Shown one piece after another: positions 36,347-37,599 of a stretch of 37,599 bases of DNA. This DNA comes from JBPRGG01 sp051418075 (GTDB lineage: Bacteria; Bacteroidota; Bacteroidia; Cytophagales; Cyclobacteriaceae). The notes below the pieces were generated by a model, which was given only the letters and a program-made list of their open reading frames with translations, searched no databases and was not told the origin of the DNA. Position numbers and translations under genes: made by a program. Each line of letters starts with the position of its first letter. Within the stretch, counting starts at the first letter, position 1. The stretch lies in NCBI GenBank assembly GCA_051418075.1, contig JBPRGG010000007.1, positions 1 through 37,599 of the forward strand. Direction: 5' to 3'.

Positions 36347-36375
36347 TTTGTTTTAATATTTATAATTTATCTTTG
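36347..36375 (+). promoter_or_regulatory. Bacteroidota-type promoter of the small secreted protein
   Basis: TTTG (36347-36350), a 17-base spacer and TATCTTTG (36368-36375) match both consensus halves exactly. Transcription would begin near 36382, about 30 bases before the ATG at 36413. Confidence 0.8.
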
Positions 36376-36412
36376 TTGTGTAGTTAATAACAGCAATTAA
36401 AATTTAAAGCAT

Positions 36413-37030
36413 ATGAAATCACGTGTAAAAAACTTATTTATGGTATTATTTTTTGTTCCGGTAGTTTTATTTGCTGGAACAGAGTTTGACGAAAATGACG
36501 AAACTGCAAACCAGTCAAATTACAATATCTATTATGATAGTCAGGCTGGAAGTTTTAACCTGGTTTATTTACCAAGTAGCAATCAAACTGTAAAAGTAAA
36601 CATCTATGATGTGAATGGTAAATTAATTTTTGTAGATAAAATGAGATCAGACCAGGTTTTTTTCAGGCCCTACAATTTCAAAAATCTTAAGTCTGGTGAT
36701 TATACTTTTGAAATCATTGATCAGGGTAAAAAATTAACTGAAATAGTGGAATACAGAAAAAATACCCCGGTTGTCAATCAATTAGTTAATCCAAAAGTTT
36801 TTGTAGAAAATATAAATACCGGTGATAGAATTAACCTCAAGGTTTTTGGGGCCCAGGGAGAAACCGTGCAGGTACAGTTTTATGATAATAATGATAACTT
36901 GGTATTTACAGATGAAATTGAGAATGCCTATAACTTCAGTAAAGTATATAACCTTGAAAAAATAAAGAATGAGAAATTAGCAGTTCGTGTGTCGATCAGG
37001 AATAAAAGCGTGATGAGAAAAAATATTTAA
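36413..37030 (+). CDS. Small secreted protein with two sorting-domain-like beta repeats
   Basis: A 205-residue protein with a signal peptide (1-21, ending LFAG) and an acidic stretch (DENDETAN). Two tandem beta-sandwich repeats follow: VKVNIYDVNGKLIFVDKM with FKNLKSGDYTFEI, and VQVQFYDNNDNLVFTDEI with NLEKIKNEKLAVRV. Their pattern resembles T9SS type A sorting domains (VxxYDxxGKLV, then LxxGxY), but here they make up the entire protein. They could be non-sorting relatives used for binding. The gene has a strong promoter and a strong terminator, making it a single-gene unit. No function is recognised. Confidence 0.75.
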   Translation: MKSRVKNLFMVLFFVPVVLFAGTEFDENDETANQSNYNIYYDSQAGSFNLVYLPSSNQTVKVNIYDVNGKLIFVDKMRSDQVFFRPYNFKNLKSGDYTFEIIDQGKKLTEIVEYRKNTPVVNQLVNPKVFVENINTGDRINLKVFGAQGETVQVQFYDNNDNLVFTDEIENAYNFSKVYNLEKIKNEKLAVRVSIRNKSVMRKNI

Positions 37031-37058
37031 TATAAAATAGTAATTCTTTCTTCATACT

Positions 37059-37090
37059 AAGCCTGGTTTCATTGGAGCCAGGCTTTTTTT
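37059..37090 (+). terminator. Rho-independent terminator, also the group II intron target
   Basis: AAGCCTGG (37059-37066) and CCAGGCTT (37078-37085) form a perfect 8-bp stem with an 11-base loop, and a run of seven T follows at 37084-37090. It ends the small secreted protein gene. A group II intron begins at 37094, 8 bases after the stem. Confidence 0.9.
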
Positions 37091-37093
37091 ATT

Positions 37094-37599
37094 GTGCGCC
37101 CGGCATGGGCGATAGCTATAGGGTGCAAGTCCCGAACACGCTTGGCAGTAGGAAGTGTTGGGCAAAGGCAGGGGTGTCCATCTAGAGGTGGAATCTGAAG
37201 GAAGCCGGAGGAAAAGTCCCGGCCTGACCAACAGAAACTGCATAAAAGACCAAAGTGAACCGGATGAGGTTGCAATACAAACCAAAGTCCGATACTGTCC
37301 GGAGTAAAGCTTGCCGTGAGAAGTCAGCCGAGGCCATAGTATCCGCCAGCTGACGGAGAAGAGCTGAACTTTAAGGAGTGAGTAGTAAATGGATGTTACC
37401 GAATGAAAAGAAGAAAGCAGAAAATCTTTGAAGAAAAGACCTGGCCACAGAAGAATGGGACGGAATCCGAAGGCTATGCGGGAGGGCAGCCTTTCATGGG
37501 GATAACTGAAAACAACCTCACGGAGAATAACCGATTAGGATATGGGTTGATGGAGTTCACTGTCTCCCCCTCCAACCTAAATGCAGCAAACCGACAGGT
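37094..37599 (+). mobile_element. Group II intron, class C, 5' part (continues past the window)
   Basis: The 5' end GTGCGCCCGGCATGGGCG is the GUGYG splice-site start. It is followed by domain I landmarks (GGGTGCAAGTCCCGAAC, GGGTGTCC, GAATCTGAAGGAAGCCGG, CGGATGAGGTTGC) and a domain III-like GAAGTCAGCCGAGGCCATAGTA near 37320-37340. From memory these closely follow the Oceanobacillus iheyensis O.i.I1 class C intron. The reverse transcriptase gene begins at 37403 in domain IV. Insertion just after a terminator is the known habit of class C introns. The 3' part, with domains V and VI, lies beyond the window, so activity cannot be judged. Confidence 0.9.
37403..37599 (+). CDS. Group II intron reverse transcriptase/maturase, N-terminal part
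   Basis: The open frame starts at ATG 37403 and runs off the window after 65 codons. The first 48 residues are a polar leader (MKRRKQKIFEEKTWPQKNG). They are followed by LMEFTVSPSNLNAANRQV, which resembles the RT0-region start of class C intron-encoded proteins (normally leading into an NKGAxGVDG motif). An upstream in-frame TGA at 37379-37381 limits the start; an AAGGAG at 37373-37378 is rather far from the ATG (24 bases). The RT, maturase and possible endonuclease domains are not in view. Function, if complete: splicing and mobility of the host intron. Confidence 0.8.
   Translation, partial: MKRRKQKIFEEKTWPQKNGTESEGYAGGQPFMGITENNLTENNRLGYGLMEFTVSPSNLNAANRQ

Noticed and set aside
37052..37285. 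Antisense open frames over the intron 5' end
   Set aside because: They lie on the opposite strand of a well-recognised group II intron RNA and across a terminator; the translations show no known motif.

Overview
The window looks like chromosomal DNA of an AT-rich member of the Bacteroidota, probably a Cytophagales-type gliding or surface-living bacterium. The evidence is a giant protein ending in a gliding-motility type C-terminal (CHU_C, T9SS type B) sorting domain followed by a PorP/SprF protein, a DUF2480 gene, an rpmH-rnpA-S41 protease order, and several promoters of the Bacteroidota form (TTTG, 17-23 bases, TAnnTTTG). The order-level assignment is inference. I saw no tRNA, rRNA, CRISPR array or prophage.

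Left part (1-5.5 kb), all minus strand: rpmH-rnpA-S41 protease, ending at a strong terminator; then tsaB-DUF2480, ending at a second terminator; then a small secreted FnIII-like protein and an L,D-transpeptidase-fold protein. This is mostly housekeeping (ribosome, RNase P, t6A-tRNA) plus envelope functions.

Middle (5.8-12.6 kb): a compact plus-strand cluster of a C39-like cysteine peptidase, a GCS2/YbdK-type glutamate-cysteine ligase homologue and an N-formylglutamate amidohydrolase homologue, which together suggest making and breaking amide bonds of a glutamyl compound. Next come prmC (minus), ribD overlapping a free-methionine-sulfoxide-reductase-type GAF protein, arginine deiminase with its own promoter, and a small conserved-looking protein.

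12.5-23.6 kb: envelope and secreted proteins. These are a 1234-residue fusion of a metallophosphoesterase, a possible kinase-like segment and an outer-membrane barrel; an SdiA-regulated-type propeller protein; a secreted M14 carboxypeptidase; a small barrel; and a membrane-anchored TPR protein. A thioredoxin-like/glutaredoxin fusion followed by an orphan groES, and a cupredoxin lipoprotein, complete this region.

Right part (24-37.6 kb): a 3572-residue secreted protein (legume-type lectin, cadherin-like domain, about 34 Ig-like repeats, CHU_C tail) with its PorP/SprF partner, then a small secreted protein with two sorting-domain-like repeats under a textbook Bacteroidota promoter. The last 0.5 kb is the 5' part of a class C group II intron, inserted 8 bases after the stem of a Rho-independent terminator and cut off by the window edge inside its reverse transcriptase gene.

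The most notable items are the lectin/Ig-repeat giant, the phosphoesterase/kinase-like/barrel fusion, the peptidase-ligase-amidohydrolase cluster and the terminator-targeted intron. I cannot claim from sequence alone that any of them is undescribed.
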